Part shown: piece by piece, positions 51,899 to 60,948 of the stretch
How positions within the stretch are numbered: position 1 is the first letter of the stretch
How the letters are laid out: each line of letters starts with the position of its first letter
Notes under the pieces: model-generated
What the model was told of the DNA's origin: nothing
The model's input: the letters and a program-made list of their open reading frames with translations, nothing else
Databases searched by the model: none
Translations under genes and position numbers: made by a program
Assembly (NCBI GenBank): GCA_964633725.1
Contig: CAZWHY010000009.1
Location: 19,180-83,179 of the forward strand
DNA from: Berkiella_A sp964633725
GTDB lineage: Bacteria > Pseudomonadota > Gammaproteobacteria > Berkiellales > Berkiellaceae
Reading direction: 5' to 3'
Length of the DNA: 64,000 bases

Positions 51899-53815
51899 AT
51901 GGGTAGTTGGTGGACTAAGGTTCGTAGTAAGTGGGCTGCGTTTATGCATGATTTATTAAGTATTCCTATTGCTTGGTTTGGTGCATATTGGCTAAGATTT
52001 AATTTAGACCACATCCCAAAAGATATTTTCCTGGATGCTTTAGTGATGCTGCCTTGGGTCATGGCTTTTCAAGCTATTGCTTTTTGGTGGTTTGGATTAT
52101 ACCGAGGCGTTTGGCGTTTCGCATCTATCCCTGATTTATCACGTATTGTCAAAGCCATTCTGGTTGGTAGCATGATGACCCTACTTGGGGTTTTTCTGGT
52201 TATGCGCCTACAAAATCTGCCTCGTTCTGTTTTACCTATTTATGGCATGTTATTGCTGATGCTATTAGGTGGCTCTAGATTTATTTATCGTTGGTTAAAA
52301 GACAAGCATGCATTAGTTTATTCTAGACAGCGCCGAGTTTTGGTTGTGGGGGCTGGGCGTGCAGGCGATGGTTTGGTTCGAGATTTGTTACGAAACCCCA
52401 AAGAAGGCTATGTCCCTGTTGGCTTTGTAGATGATCGCATTGGGAAAGTTGGGCGGGAGGTACAAGGACTGCGTGTTTTAGGAGAAAGTGGAGATATTCC
52501 CAGATTGGTCAAACAACATGCCATCGATTCGATTATGATTGCTTTGCCCTCGGCTAATAGTAAAGAAATGCGGCGTATCGTCCACATTTGCGAAGCAACT
52601 GAAAAGCCAGTGCGAACGTTACCCAGTATGAATGATTTGGTTTCTGGTTTTGTGAATGTCAAAAGCTTAAGAAATATTCAACTAGAAGATCTCTTAGGCA
52701 GAGATCCCGTTAATTTAGATTGGAATGGCATTAAAAAAGCTATTTTTGGTCAGGTGGTATTGGTCAGTGGCGGAGGCGGCTCTATTGGATCTGAGTTGTG
52801 CCGTCAGATTCTGAGATGTACACCTAAAAAACTGATTATATTTGATAATAGCGAGTATCATCTATTTATTTTGCAACAAGAATTATCTGCAAAATATTCG
52901 ACAAATATACATTACCATTTAGCTGATTTGTGTGATGAGCCAGCCATATGGTCTTTGTTTAAAAAATATGCCCCACAAGTTGTATTTCATGCGGCTGCTT
53001 ATAAACATGTACCCATGTTGGAAAATCAAATCCGTCAAGCGGCTCGAAATAATATCTTGGGTACCTATACAATTGCTGAAGCGTCTGTATTGAGTGATGT
53101 GAAAAAATTTGTATTGGTCTCGACCGATAAAGCTGTGAACCCTACTAATATTATGGGAGCGACTAAGCGAGCCGCCGAAATGGTATGTCAACATTTCAAT
53201 CAAAAGAAAAACACTAAGTTCATTACTGTGCGATTTGGAAATGTCTTAGGATCTAGGGGTTCTGTGGTCGAAACATTTAGTAAGCAACTTGAAAATAATC
53301 AACCTATTACGGTTACACATCCAGAAGTGACTCGATTTTTCATGACAACTCAGGAAGCTTGTCAACTAATATTACAGGCACTTAGTTTAGGTGAGGGGGG
53401 AGAGCTGCTCGTTTTGGATATGGGGGAGCCTATTAAAATACGATTTATGGCTGAACAAATGATTCGTTTGGCGGGTAAAATGGATGATGATGTCAAAATT
53501 AAGTATACGGGTTTGCGACCAGGCGAAAAACTATATGAAGAGCTTTTTCATCGTAAAGAAGAGCTGATGACCACACAACATGCTAAGATTTTTAGAGCGA
53601 ATGCTAGGGCAAATGACCATAAGCAGTTTGATCAACATATTAGCCGTTTACAACAAGCCTGCATACAATGTCAGGATGAAGAAATATTACATATTTTAAA
53701 ATTCATGGTGCCCGAGCTGTCTATATCAGGCACAGCCAATATGAAAGATAAACGCGAAGAGGTCGCTTTAGAGCAAAACCCACAAAATTCAGAGATGAGT
53801 GTGATAACAGAATAA
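51899..53815 (+). CDS. Membrane-bound UDP-sugar 4,6-dehydratase (WbpM/PglF/CapD family)
   Basis: Makes a 4-keto-6-deoxy UDP-sugar, the branch point to QuiNAc-, FucNAc- or bacillosamine-type sugars. The 638-residue protein has four N-terminal membrane helices (to about residue 125), a first nucleotide-binding region with VVGAGRAGDGLVRDL, and a C-terminal SDR domain with VSGGGGSIGSELCRQ. In STDKAVNPTNIMGATKR Met takes the place of the usual catalytic Tyr, the SMK triad known for WbpM-type enzymes, so this is normal for the family. It ends 9 bp before galU. Confidence 0.92.
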   Translation: MGSWWTKVRSKWAAFMHDLLSIPIAWFGAYWLRFNLDHIPKDIFLDALVMLPWVMAFQAIAFWWFGLYRGVWRFASIPDLSRIVKAILVGSMMTLLGVFLVMRLQNLPRSVLPIYGMLLLMLLGGSRFIYRWLKDKHALVYSRQRRVLVVGAGRAGDGLVRDLLRNPKEGYVPVGFVDDRIGKVGREVQGLRVLGESGDIPRLVKQHAIDSIMIALPSANSKEMRRIVHICEATEKPVRTLPSMNDLVSGFVNVKSLRNIQLEDLLGRDPVNLDWNGIKKAIFGQVVLVSGGGGSIGSELCRQILRCTPKKLIIFDNSEYHLFILQQELSAKYSTNIHYHLADLCDEPAIWSLFKKYAPQVVFHAAAYKHVPMLENQIRQAARNNILGTYTIAEASVLSDVKKFVLVSTDKAVNPTNIMGATKRAAEMVCQHFNQKKNTKFITVRFGNVLGSRGSVVETFSKQLENNQPITVTHPEVTRFFMTTQEACQLILQALSLGEGGELLVLDMGEPIKIRFMAEQMIRLAGKMDDDVKIKYTGLRPGEKLYEELFHRKEELMTTQHAKIFRANARANDHKQFDQHISRLQQACIQCQDEEILHILKFMVPELSISGTANMKDKREEVALEQNPQNSEMSVITE

Positions 53816-53824
53816 GAGAACATT

Positions 53825-54751
53825 ATGCCCAAACAAACATCTAGTATTAAAAAAGCGGTTTTTCCTGTTGCTGGCATGGGAACCCGTTTTTTGCCCGCAA
53901 CAAAAGCCAACCCTAAAGAAATGTTACCGATAGTGGACAAACCTTTAATTCAGTATGCGGTAGAAGAAGCGATAGAGGCTGGAATTGATGAGCTTATTTT
54001 TGTAACGAGTAGTAGCAAACGCGCCATAGAAGATCATTTTGATAGTAATTTTGAATTAGAATATACATTAGAGCAAAAAGGCAAAAAAGAATTACTCAGC
54101 ATTGTGCGTGATATTGTGCCAGAAGGTGTTCAATGCACATATGTTAGACAATCTAAAGCATTAGGTCTGGGGCATGCTGTTTTGTGTGCTAAACAGGTTG
54201 TGGGTAATCAACCTTTTGCTGTTTTGCTTGCGGATGATTTAATCGATAGTCCTAAGCGCTCTTGTTTGCAACAGATGTTTTCTTTATACAGTGAAAAAAA
54301 ATCTTCGATTCTAGCGGTGCAAAATATTGAAGATCATGAAACGGAAAAATATGGGATTATTCAGCCTTCACAAGATTGGAAAAGCCAAGGCCCGATCAAG
54401 GCAATTATAGAAAAGCCTAAGCTGAGTGAAGCACCATCACGCTTAGGTGTTGTTGGGCGTTATATTTTAACGCCAGATATTTTTCATATTTTAGAGCATT
54501 GTCCACCTGGAAAGGGCGGAGAAATACAATTAACAGATGCTTTATCTATATTGATGCAGCAAAGCGAGATATGGGCCACACAATTTGATGGTACTCGCTA
54601 TGATTGCGGTAGCAAACTAGGGTATCTACAAGCAACGGTTATTTTTGGGTTAAAGCATCCTGAAGTATCGACTGATTTCGCCCAATTTATCAAATCTTGC
54701 TGTAAATTAGAGGCCAAAACATCTTGTGAGGCTGCAGAGATACGGGGGTAG
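53825..54751 (+). CDS. galU: UTP--glucose-1-phosphate uridylyltransferase
   Basis: Makes UDP-glucose for surface glycans. The 308-residue protein shows the GalU signature AVFPVAGMGTRFLPATKANPKEM (in part), VDKPLIQYAVEEA, LGHAVLCAK, LLADDLID and IIEKP. It lies 9 bp after the dehydratase gene and is probably co-transcribed with it. Start ATG at 53825. Confidence 0.95.
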   Translation: MPKQTSSIKKAVFPVAGMGTRFLPATKANPKEMLPIVDKPLIQYAVEEAIEAGIDELIFVTSSSKRAIEDHFDSNFELEYTLEQKGKKELLSIVRDIVPEGVQCTYVRQSKALGLGHAVLCAKQVVGNQPFAVLLADDLIDSPKRSCLQQMFSLYSEKKSSILAVQNIEDHETEKYGIIQPSQDWKSQGPIKAIIEKPKLSEAPSRLGVVGRYILTPDIFHILEHCPPGKGGEIQLTDALSILMQQSEIWATQFDGTRYDCGSKLGYLQATVIFGLKHPEVSTDFAQFIKSCCKLEAKTSCEAAEIRG

Positions 54752-54825
54752 GGCGGGTATATATTCAGTTTTATAACATACTTAATAATGTTACGATGGA
54801 AAAGTAACAAGTGAGGTATTATGTT

Positions 54826-55296
54826 ATGACAATTGATAAGAAAAAAGATGATATACACGAAAAAACTTCATTCTTTGCACGACTTAAGGCAAAATTATGG
54901 GGGGAGCGCAAAGAACAAGCTGAACCAGATGAAAATCATGAGATTCATCTTGAGCCAAAATACTGGCCAGAAGTCAAAGATTTTATGGGGAGCCTTGATA
55001 AAATCATTGAGACTCATACCATCGATGATGCAAACATTAAGAGAATTAATCAAAGGATTGTGAGCTATATTGAAGAGCAGATTAATAAGAAAGGTCAAGT
55101 GGATGATATTAATGCTCGCTATAGTGGTTTAAACACCTTGGTAGATAGAATCTTAAGTAATAACTTAGGTAAAGTCGTTGGCATGAAAACCGGTACGACT
55201 TCAACCGCAGAATTTTCTGATGCCGTCAGTGAATTTAAGATAAAGTTGAGTCATAAAAAACAATCTGAAATAGGGCAAGACGAGAAACCCCTTTAA
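54826..55296 (+). CDS. Hypothetical charged helical protein
   Basis: A 156-residue protein I do not recognise. It is rich in Lys, Glu and Asp and mostly helical by eye, without signal peptide or membrane helix. The frame opens with a GTG at 54811, but the ATG at 54826 has GTGAGG upstream and is the better start. A short positively charged N-terminal helix (FFARLKAKLWGERK) is followed by an acidic segment. The next gene, 33 bp downstream, has a similar composition and a comparable FGAFKNTV helix near its start, so the two may work together. Confidence 0.6.
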   Translation: MTIDKKKDDIHEKTSFFARLKAKLWGERKEQAEPDENHEIHLEPKYWPEVKDFMGSLDKIIETHTIDDANIKRINQRIVSYIEEQINKKGQVDDINARYSGLNTLVDRILSNNLGKVVGMKTGTTSTAEFSDAVSEFKIKLSHKKQSEIGQDEKPL

Positions 55297-55329
55297 AATT
55301 TAAGCACCAACGGATAGGAGAGATGCACA

Positions 55330-56073
55330 ATGGATGAGCAAAATAATGATGAAGAAAACCAAACCTCTGATCAAGAGCCAAAGTCTGAAAATGCAATAGA
55401 TAAGCATAAAGAAAAAATAAAGGGCTTGTTTGGCGCATTCAAAAATACGGTTGAAAAAGCCGTCGGTGATTTGACACAGAAAAAGTCATCGGCGGTAAGC
55501 GAAACAGAGGATGCAACCCAAAAAACATCTGAATCTAAAACGCCACCTAAGCCTTCAGTAGATTATAAAGCACTAGCCAAAGAAAAATTTTCCCAAGCAC
55601 AAAAAATAGCCAAAGAAATGGTCGCACTGGCTCAAAACAAAGATATTGAAATAGACTTTTCTGAAGCAGAAAATGCAAAGCTTATTTCTTATGATGAATA
55701 CAAAAATAATATTGCCCTCATGTCTGAGCATTTAGAAGCTTATTTTGTCGCAAAAGACGAGGGTGATAAACAAGTATTGGCATCAACACGATCTGTTTGT
55801 AGGCAAGATCAAACGATGCTATTTTCAATGATTAAAGATATAGAAACAGAATTATTGCTAATTTATAGAGCCATAGAACAAGAAGGTGAACTAGAGACAT
55901 TGCAAGAAGATTTCAATCAAATCACAGAGCACAAGTGGAGACCTTTAGTGGCTTTAAAAGAAAAAGATGTGGATAGTACATTATGTTCAGCAGAAAAATT
56001 CAATGAAAAATTCACAGACTTATTGGCTTTAAATGGCGCTATTAATAATTCTATTCATTCTCGGCTAGAGTAA
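55330..56073 (+). CDS. Hypothetical acidic coiled protein
   Basis: A 247-residue protein of unknown family. Residues 1-80 are Glu/Lys/Ser/Thr-rich and probably disordered; residues 85-247 look like a helical bundle (YKALAKEKFSQAQKIAKEM, DIETELLLIYRAIEQEGEL). No signal peptide, membrane helix or known motif. GGAG about ten bases before the ATG supports the start. Its stop codon touches the edge of the terminal-inverted-repeat element at 56075, so the original end may have been altered by that insertion. Confidence 0.6.
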   Translation: MDEQNNDEENQTSDQEPKSENAIDKHKEKIKGLFGAFKNTVEKAVGDLTQKKSSAVSETEDATQKTSESKTPPKPSVDYKALAKEKFSQAQKIAKEMVALAQNKDIEIDFSEAENAKLISYDEYKNNIALMSEHLEAYFVAKDEGDKQVLASTRSVCRQDQTMLFSMIKDIETELLLIYRAIEQEGELETLQEDFNQITEHKWRPLVALKEKDVDSTLCSAEKFNEKFTDLLALNGAINNSIHSRLE

Positions 56074-56074
56074 G

Positions 56075-56288
56075 AATATAAACAGGACAGCCATGTTAAG
56101 TTCAGCTTCTAAAATTCAAAATGCCGCTCCTTCTCTAGATGAGCAAAGCGAATCTTCCCCTCTCCTGATTTGCAGGAGAGGGTGGCTGGAAGCCGGGTGA
56201 GGTAAAATGAGATAGTGGCGTTACTCCATATCTCATATCGACATACATTTTAGAAACTAAACTTAACATGGCTGTCCTGTTTATATTT
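56075..56288. mobile_element. MITE-like element with about 41-bp terminal inverted repeats
   Basis: The left arm 56075-56115 and right arm 56247-56288 are inverted copies with about two mismatches (core ATAAACAGGACAGCCATG, TTCTAAAAT at the inner ends). The 130-bp centre is non-coding and holds a perfect 10-bp hairpin, CCCTCTCCTG (56158-56167) with CAGGAGAGGG (56173-56182), and the 19-bp motif (56138-56156) shared with the gyrA-serC element. The flanks have TA/TAA, consistent with but not proof of a TA target. It lies between two convergent genes and ends within a few bases of both stop codons. Confidence 0.75.
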
Positions 56289-56289
56289 T

Positions 56290-57228
56290 TTAAAGTATCA
56301 TCGACGTTACTTTATTTTTATAATTTTTCCTTAAAATCCATGCGCTAACAAAAAGCATTAATATCCAGGTTGATGGAATATCAATCGTGGATAGTAATCT
56401 TTCTCCAAATTGTTGATGTGCAATACGGCTTGGATGAAAATCATCAAAGAATAAATAATTGTCTGGATCCGCACAAATCCCACCCTGTGTTAGGCAAGCT
56501 TCAGTACTATTTTCAAACTCGTTGATTGCTTGAGTGATAAAGTCCGAGGTGTTAAAAAATAACACATCAGCATTGGGTAGCTGTGTTTCTATCATATTGT
56601 GCAATAATTGGTTATAAACTTGAGTGTAATCTTGTGCTATTTGTTGGTCTAAATATCTAGGGGTTAAACTTAAATCAGGTGTTTCAGGTAGTAAAAATTG
56701 TGTTGATGAAATATTCTCAACCGCTAACATCGCGTTTACAACTTGTTGTGCACTATTTTGCAAAAACCCAGTGGCTGTTGGCAAATCTAGATTGTTATCT
56801 AGCGCGTCAGAAACATCATTGCCCCCAATAAAAAACAGATGTAATGTAGAGCTGAGATCAGAGTTTGGGGCTAGTGTTCCTAGATATTGATTGGTTTGAC
56901 TTTGAATGCCAGAGATAAATCCACCGCCTAAAGGTACATCCATCCCGGCACGAGCACCAGCCCAAGCATAGTTGTTACCACCTGTTAAAGATGGCATTAA
57001 TGGCGAAAAGCCTAAATATTGGTTTAATTGCTCTGTATAAATCGAGCCGTTGGTAAATTTCCCCTCAAAGTAAGGCAAGCCTGGTTGTCCCGTGGCTAAA
57101 AATAAATTTCCTGAATCAGATAAACTATCTCCGAAAACAATTAGGTTCGTTATAGGGGTTGAATGAGCCGTAATACTGTAAATAGAAAAAAACAATGCGG
57201 TGGTGAACCTGCTGACTATATTCATCAT
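56290..57228 (-). CDS. Secreted GDSL/SGNH lipase-esterase with C-terminal anchor
   Basis: A 312-residue esterase. A signal peptide (about 1-23) precedes block I FGDSLSDSGN with the nucleophile Ser35; block III is GGNDVSD, and block V is DDFHPSRIAHQ with the catalytic Asp and His. The C-terminus has IPSTWILMLFVSAWILRKNYKNK, a Pro-Ser start, a hydrophobic helix and a basic end, like a degenerate PEP-CTERM sorting tail or a simple membrane anchor. Likely acts on lipids or acyl esters outside the cytoplasm. Its stop abuts the MITE-like element. Confidence 0.88.
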   Translation of the reverse strand: MMNIVSRFTTALFFSIYSITAHSTPITNLIVFGDSLSDSGNLFLATGQPGLPYFEGKFTNGSIYTEQLNQYLGFSPLMPSLTGGNNYAWAGARAGMDVPLGGGFISGIQSQTNQYLGTLAPNSDLSSTLHLFFIGGNDVSDALDNNLDLPTATGFLQNSAQQVVNAMLAVENISSTQFLLPETPDLSLTPRYLDQQIAQDYTQVYNQLLHNMIETQLPNADVLFFNTSDFITQAINEFENSTEACLTQGGICADPDNYLFFDDFHPSRIAHQQFGERLLSTIDIPSTWILMLFVSAWILRKNYKNKVTSMIL

Positions 57229-57413
57229 AACGTATCCTCTGATATTACTTGATAATATTGATCGAGCATAATTAGTGCCAAAGTAAAAATATTAATAAAT
57301 ATCTGATATATAGATTTTATGAAATAAGGATGATAAAAAAAACTGTAAATTTTATAGACAACATAGGTTAGAGCTGGAACTAAAACTTAGAAAAAAGAGG
57401 TGAAATGATTTTT

Positions 57414-58784
57414 CTACCTCTCATGAAATGCTTTGGTTACAGAGCGCTGTATAGGTTTTAGAAGATAAGCCAATAAAGACTTATGACCTGTAATAATCTC
57501 AGCTTCTACCGTCATTCCAGGTAAAATGATATTTTTACTGGGATTAAGGCCTAAATAATTTTTTTCTAGACGCACCATAACTCTATAATAAGGTTGTCCT
57601 TGTTGGTTTAGATAAGTAGAAGCAGAAATGCTGTCGATGAAGCCTTTAATATGACCATATCGCACATAATTATATGCAGATATCTTAACGTTCACAACGT
57701 CATTGATACTAATATGCCCCACATCTTGAGTTCTAACTTTTGCTTCTACTACTAGTTCTTTATCTAAAGGCACAACCTCAAGTAGGGCACCACCTGGTGG
57801 AATCACACTGCCTGTATCTACGATTAAACCTTTTACAATACCATCTACCGGAGACTTAATGGTTAAGCGACCAACCTTATCCTTGGAGGCTTGAATAGAA
57901 TCTTGTACTTCAAGTAGTTTTGAATACTTATTGGACTTTATTTCCATGGCTTCTTCAGTTAATGTGGTACCTAAATTTATCAACCGTGTTTTAGCTTCTT
58001 CTAATAAGTGCTTATTGTTTTTGAGACTACCTGAAACTTGTAAGAAATCACCATTGATATCAGATAATTTTTCATTAGCACTTAACACTCGGATTTTAGG
58101 GATGGCTTTGGTTTTTCTTAATTTCTGATATATAGCAAGCTCTTCATTTAAGAAGGATTTTCTATTTTTGAGGTTACCCTTTTGATCTTCTAGGCTTGTG
58201 TTTTCTTCTTCTAATCTAGAAACTTGTCGTTTTAACATGGTTTCTTCTTCATTTCTGGCTGTGATTTCTTGTTTTAACAATGCTAAAGTTTCTGAGATCA
58301 TTCTGTTGTATTTTTTTGAACTCAAATGACTAGGATGTCCTGTTGTTTGGGCGATTGTCTCAATATCTAGATCTGTATTATTGTTAATAAATGCCGCTAA
58401 TCGTATGATTTCCAAATGGAGCCCAAGCTCTTTTACTTTGAGTCGTCTGAGCTCGAAAATGGGATTAATGGAGCTGAGTTGCATTAACTTTTGTCCGAAT
58501 TTAACTTGCTCACCATCTTTAACATATATTTTTTTAACAATGCCTCCTTCAAAGTGCTGTATGAGCGGTATCTGACCAACAGGTACCACAGTGCCTTTGG
58601 CGTATGAAATTTCATCAAGTGGTGTTGTTGCGGCCCAAATAATAATACTTAAAAAAATCAGGCTGGTAATAATGATTGTATTTAATACTAATTTAGGGCT
58701 GCCAGATTCTTCCAGGGTAAGGGACTGCAACAGATGCTGCAGTTTCCGATTTTTAATCAAAGCATTACGTTGTTTGGTTTTCAT
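57414..58784 (-). CDS. Type I secretion periplasmic adaptor, HlyD family
   Basis: Membrane fusion protein that links the inner-membrane ABC exporter to an outer-membrane TolC-type channel. The 456-residue protein has one membrane helix at about 33-52, a lipoyl-like half motif (GTVVPVGQIPLIQHFEGGIVKKIYVKDGEQVKFGQ, in part), a long coiled coil (about 150-290), the second half motif KSPVDGIVKG, and a beta-barrel end with PGMTVEAEI. GGGA lies before the ATG. It is last in the operon behind two ABC exporter genes; no TolC gene is in the window. Confidence 0.93.
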   Translation of the reverse strand: MKTKQRNALIKNRKLQHLLQSLTLEESGSPKLVLNTIIITSLIFLSIIIWAATTPLDEISYAKGTVVPVGQIPLIQHFEGGIVKKIYVKDGEQVKFGQKLMQLSSINPIFELRRLKVKELGLHLEIIRLAAFINNNTDLDIETIAQTTGHPSHLSSKKYNRMISETLALLKQEITARNEEETMLKRQVSRLEEENTSLEDQKGNLKNRKSFLNEELAIYQKLRKTKAIPKIRVLSANEKLSDINGDFLQVSGSLKNNKHLLEEAKTRLINLGTTLTEEAMEIKSNKYSKLLEVQDSIQASKDKVGRLTIKSPVDGIVKGLIVDTGSVIPPGGALLEVVPLDKELVVEAKVRTQDVGHISINDVVNVKISAYNYVRYGHIKGFIDSISASTYLNQQGQPYYRVMVRLEKNYLGLNPSKNIILPGMTVEAEIITGHKSLLAYLLKPIQRSVTKAFHER

Positions 58785-58793
58785 GCTAATTCC

Positions 58794-60941
58794 CTACAGT
58801 AAATCAAACGAAATTTTAGGCAGCACATCTTCTGGTCTGCCTTGTAAAACAATATGACCTTGCTCAAAATAAAATATTTTGTCTGCTAATCTCATATGAG
58901 CCGGTCTATGTGTAATTAGGATTGTGCTGACTTGACCTTTTAGTTCACAGATGGTTTTCATAAATAATGCATCATCACTATTGTCAAAATGGCTGGTAGG
59001 TTCATCTAAAACCATAATAGGAGATGCTTTGAGGTAGGTTCTCGCCAGAGCAATTTTTTGTTTAAACGTTGCAGAATATAAGTCGTTACTACAATCATTC
59101 ACCTGTGTATCAAAGCCAAGCGGTAATTTTATAATATCCTGATAAATGCCCGCCATTTTACAAGCATTTCTCATTTCTATTTCTGTTGCTGTAATATTAG
59201 AAAATTTTAGATTTTGGGCTATGGTGCCATAAAATAATCTTGAGCCTTGCGGCAGATAAGCAATAGCATGTCTTAGTTCTATAGGATCCAATTGTCGTAT
59301 ATTTGAACCATCTAAAAAAATAGCCCCACCTTGTGGCTGATACATATGTGTAATTAATTTGCAAATAGTGGATTTTCCCGATCCGTTTTTTCCGACAATG
59401 CAAACCAATTCGCCTGGCTCAATGCTTAAATTAACGCCTAATAAGGCAGGTGGTAAATCGTTTCTATATCTAAAGCTCACACGGGAAAAGTCAATTTTTC
59501 CTTCTTTGGGATGAATGGGCGTGATGATCTTATGGGGATCACGTTCCACTTTGATACGCATTAATCTATTGATTTGATTAATACTAGCATTAATCTGGTT
59601 CAGTTTTGGCAACATAGAGAAAAATGTTTTAATCGGAGATAAGGTACGCCATACTAGCATCATGATGGCAATCAACGCTCCGGCAGTCATTTCTTCATTA
59701 ATGACTAATTTGACACCGACAACGATTACAAGCAGTCCAGATAGCATTACAATTGTATCAGCGATAGTATTTAAGGTAAATGTTAGCAAAGAGCTTTTAA
59801 ACCCAGAAAATGATGAACGACTTGAAATATCTTTGAATCTAGCTATCCATTTTTTTTCACAGGCTAAGGTTTTAATTTCCCTTAAGTTGGATAAAGATTC
59901 AATTTCAAAAGTCTCTTTGTTGGTGTTGTCTTTAGCATTTTGTTTTGAGGCTTTATCAATGATAGGATGAAATATAAAAAATAAGGCAATAAATATTAGT
60001 ATCATTGCGATAGGTACAAAAACAAGCATACCAGCCAAAGAACCAATGACAATCAAAGCAACGATTGTAAATGGCAATTCAAATAAAGTGGCAACAAATG
60101 GGCTGGTGATAAAGTCTCGAACAGTATCAAAATCTTTGATTCTTGATATTTGTGCGCCAATGGACGCAGATTCTGTAAAAGCAGGTGGCAAATATAATAA
60201 ATGTTCAAAAATAGCGTCGCCAATAGTGGTATCTAGCCGTGCACCAATATAGGCAATGATTTTTGCCCGCATGCTCTGTAGTGCTAATCCGCCGAGTAAG
60301 AAGATTACGGCACCCAACATAAAATGAAAAATCATAGTATGGGAACCTGTTGGGATCACTTTATCATAGGCGGCCATAATAAATAATGGTGTGGCAAGTA
60401 AAAAAGCATTCATGAGAATGCTTAGGATAGATATTTGATATAAAAGCACTTTATATCTAGAGAGTGTTTTAAAAAACCAGTTTTTAGAGGTAAGAACATT
60501 TTCATCTGGCTCACATTCTTTAAATAGATAGATTGTACCTTCCATGTCAGAAATAGATTGTTTTGTTAGCATTTTTTGTTCACTATGATGTATTGTGAAC
60601 TCTTTATGATGCTTTGCCGTGATCACAAAGGCAGGTTCATCATTTGGGATAAATAAACAAGGCAGAATATTCTTGTTTACATCATTTAGCGTGCCATTAA
60701 TTGCATGGCTAGTATAATTCAGCTTTGCCAAGATATTTCTAAAGCTAGTTAAGTCTAAGCTATCATGAAAATGAGGTAATGTTTCTACAAGGTGGCGATG
60801 ATATCCCGGCCAACCTAAAGCATTGAGTAATGGTTTTAATAGGTACAGGAATTCCGTATCTTCTTTAAAGAAGGTTTTTAAAGATTGATATGTTTCCATA
60901 TCAGTTAAGTTATTTTTGGCATTCATGTTGCTGTTATACAT
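58794..60941 (-). CDS. Type I secretion ABC exporter with C39-like domain
   Basis: A 715-residue ABC exporter of the HlyB/LapB type. Residues 1-145 resemble the C39-like domain; no Cys/His protease pair is seen, so cleavage of leaders is not expected. Five to six membrane helices lie between 165 and 430. The ATPase has a normal Walker A, GKNGSGKST (517-525), and Walker B, MVLDEPTS (643-650), but the LSGGQ signature is replaced by YSATF (622-626). An ABC partner gene lies 7 bp upstream in the operon. The start may instead be the Met six residues in. Confidence 0.92.
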   Translation of the reverse strand: MYNSNMNAKNNLTDMETYQSLKTFFKEDTEFLYLLKPLLNALGWPGYHRHLVETLPHFHDSLDLTSFRNILAKLNYTSHAINGTLNDVNKNILPCLFIPNDEPAFVITAKHHKEFTIHHSEQKMLTKQSISDMEGTIYLFKECEPDENVLTSKNWFFKTLSRYKVLLYQISILSILMNAFLLATPLFIMAAYDKVIPTGSHTMIFHFMLGAVIFLLGGLALQSMRAKIIAYIGARLDTTIGDAIFEHLLYLPPAFTESASIGAQISRIKDFDTVRDFITSPFVATLFELPFTIVALIVIGSLAGMLVFVPIAMILIFIALFFIFHPIIDKASKQNAKDNTNKETFEIESLSNLREIKTLACEKKWIARFKDISSRSSFSGFKSSLLTFTLNTIADTIVMLSGLLVIVVGVKLVINEEMTAGALIAIMMLVWRTLSPIKTFFSMLPKLNQINASINQINRLMRIKVERDPHKIITPIHPKEGKIDFSRVSFRYRNDLPPALLGVNLSIEPGELVCIVGKNGSGKSTICKLITHMYQPQGGAIFLDGSNIRQLDPIELRHAIAYLPQGSRLFYGTIAQNLKFSNITATEIEMRNACKMAGIYQDIIKLPLGFDTQVNDCSNDLYSATFKQKIALARTYLKASPIMVLDEPTSHFDNSDDALFMKTICELKGQVSTILITHRPAHMRLADKIFYFEQGHIVLQGRPEDVLPKISFDLL

Positions 60942-60948
60942 AATAATA

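Noticed and set aside
51899..53815. Loss of the catalytic Tyr in the sugar dehydratase as an inactivating change
   Set aside because: Met at this position is the normal state in the WbpM/PglF/FlaA1 family (SMK triad), so it is not a defect.
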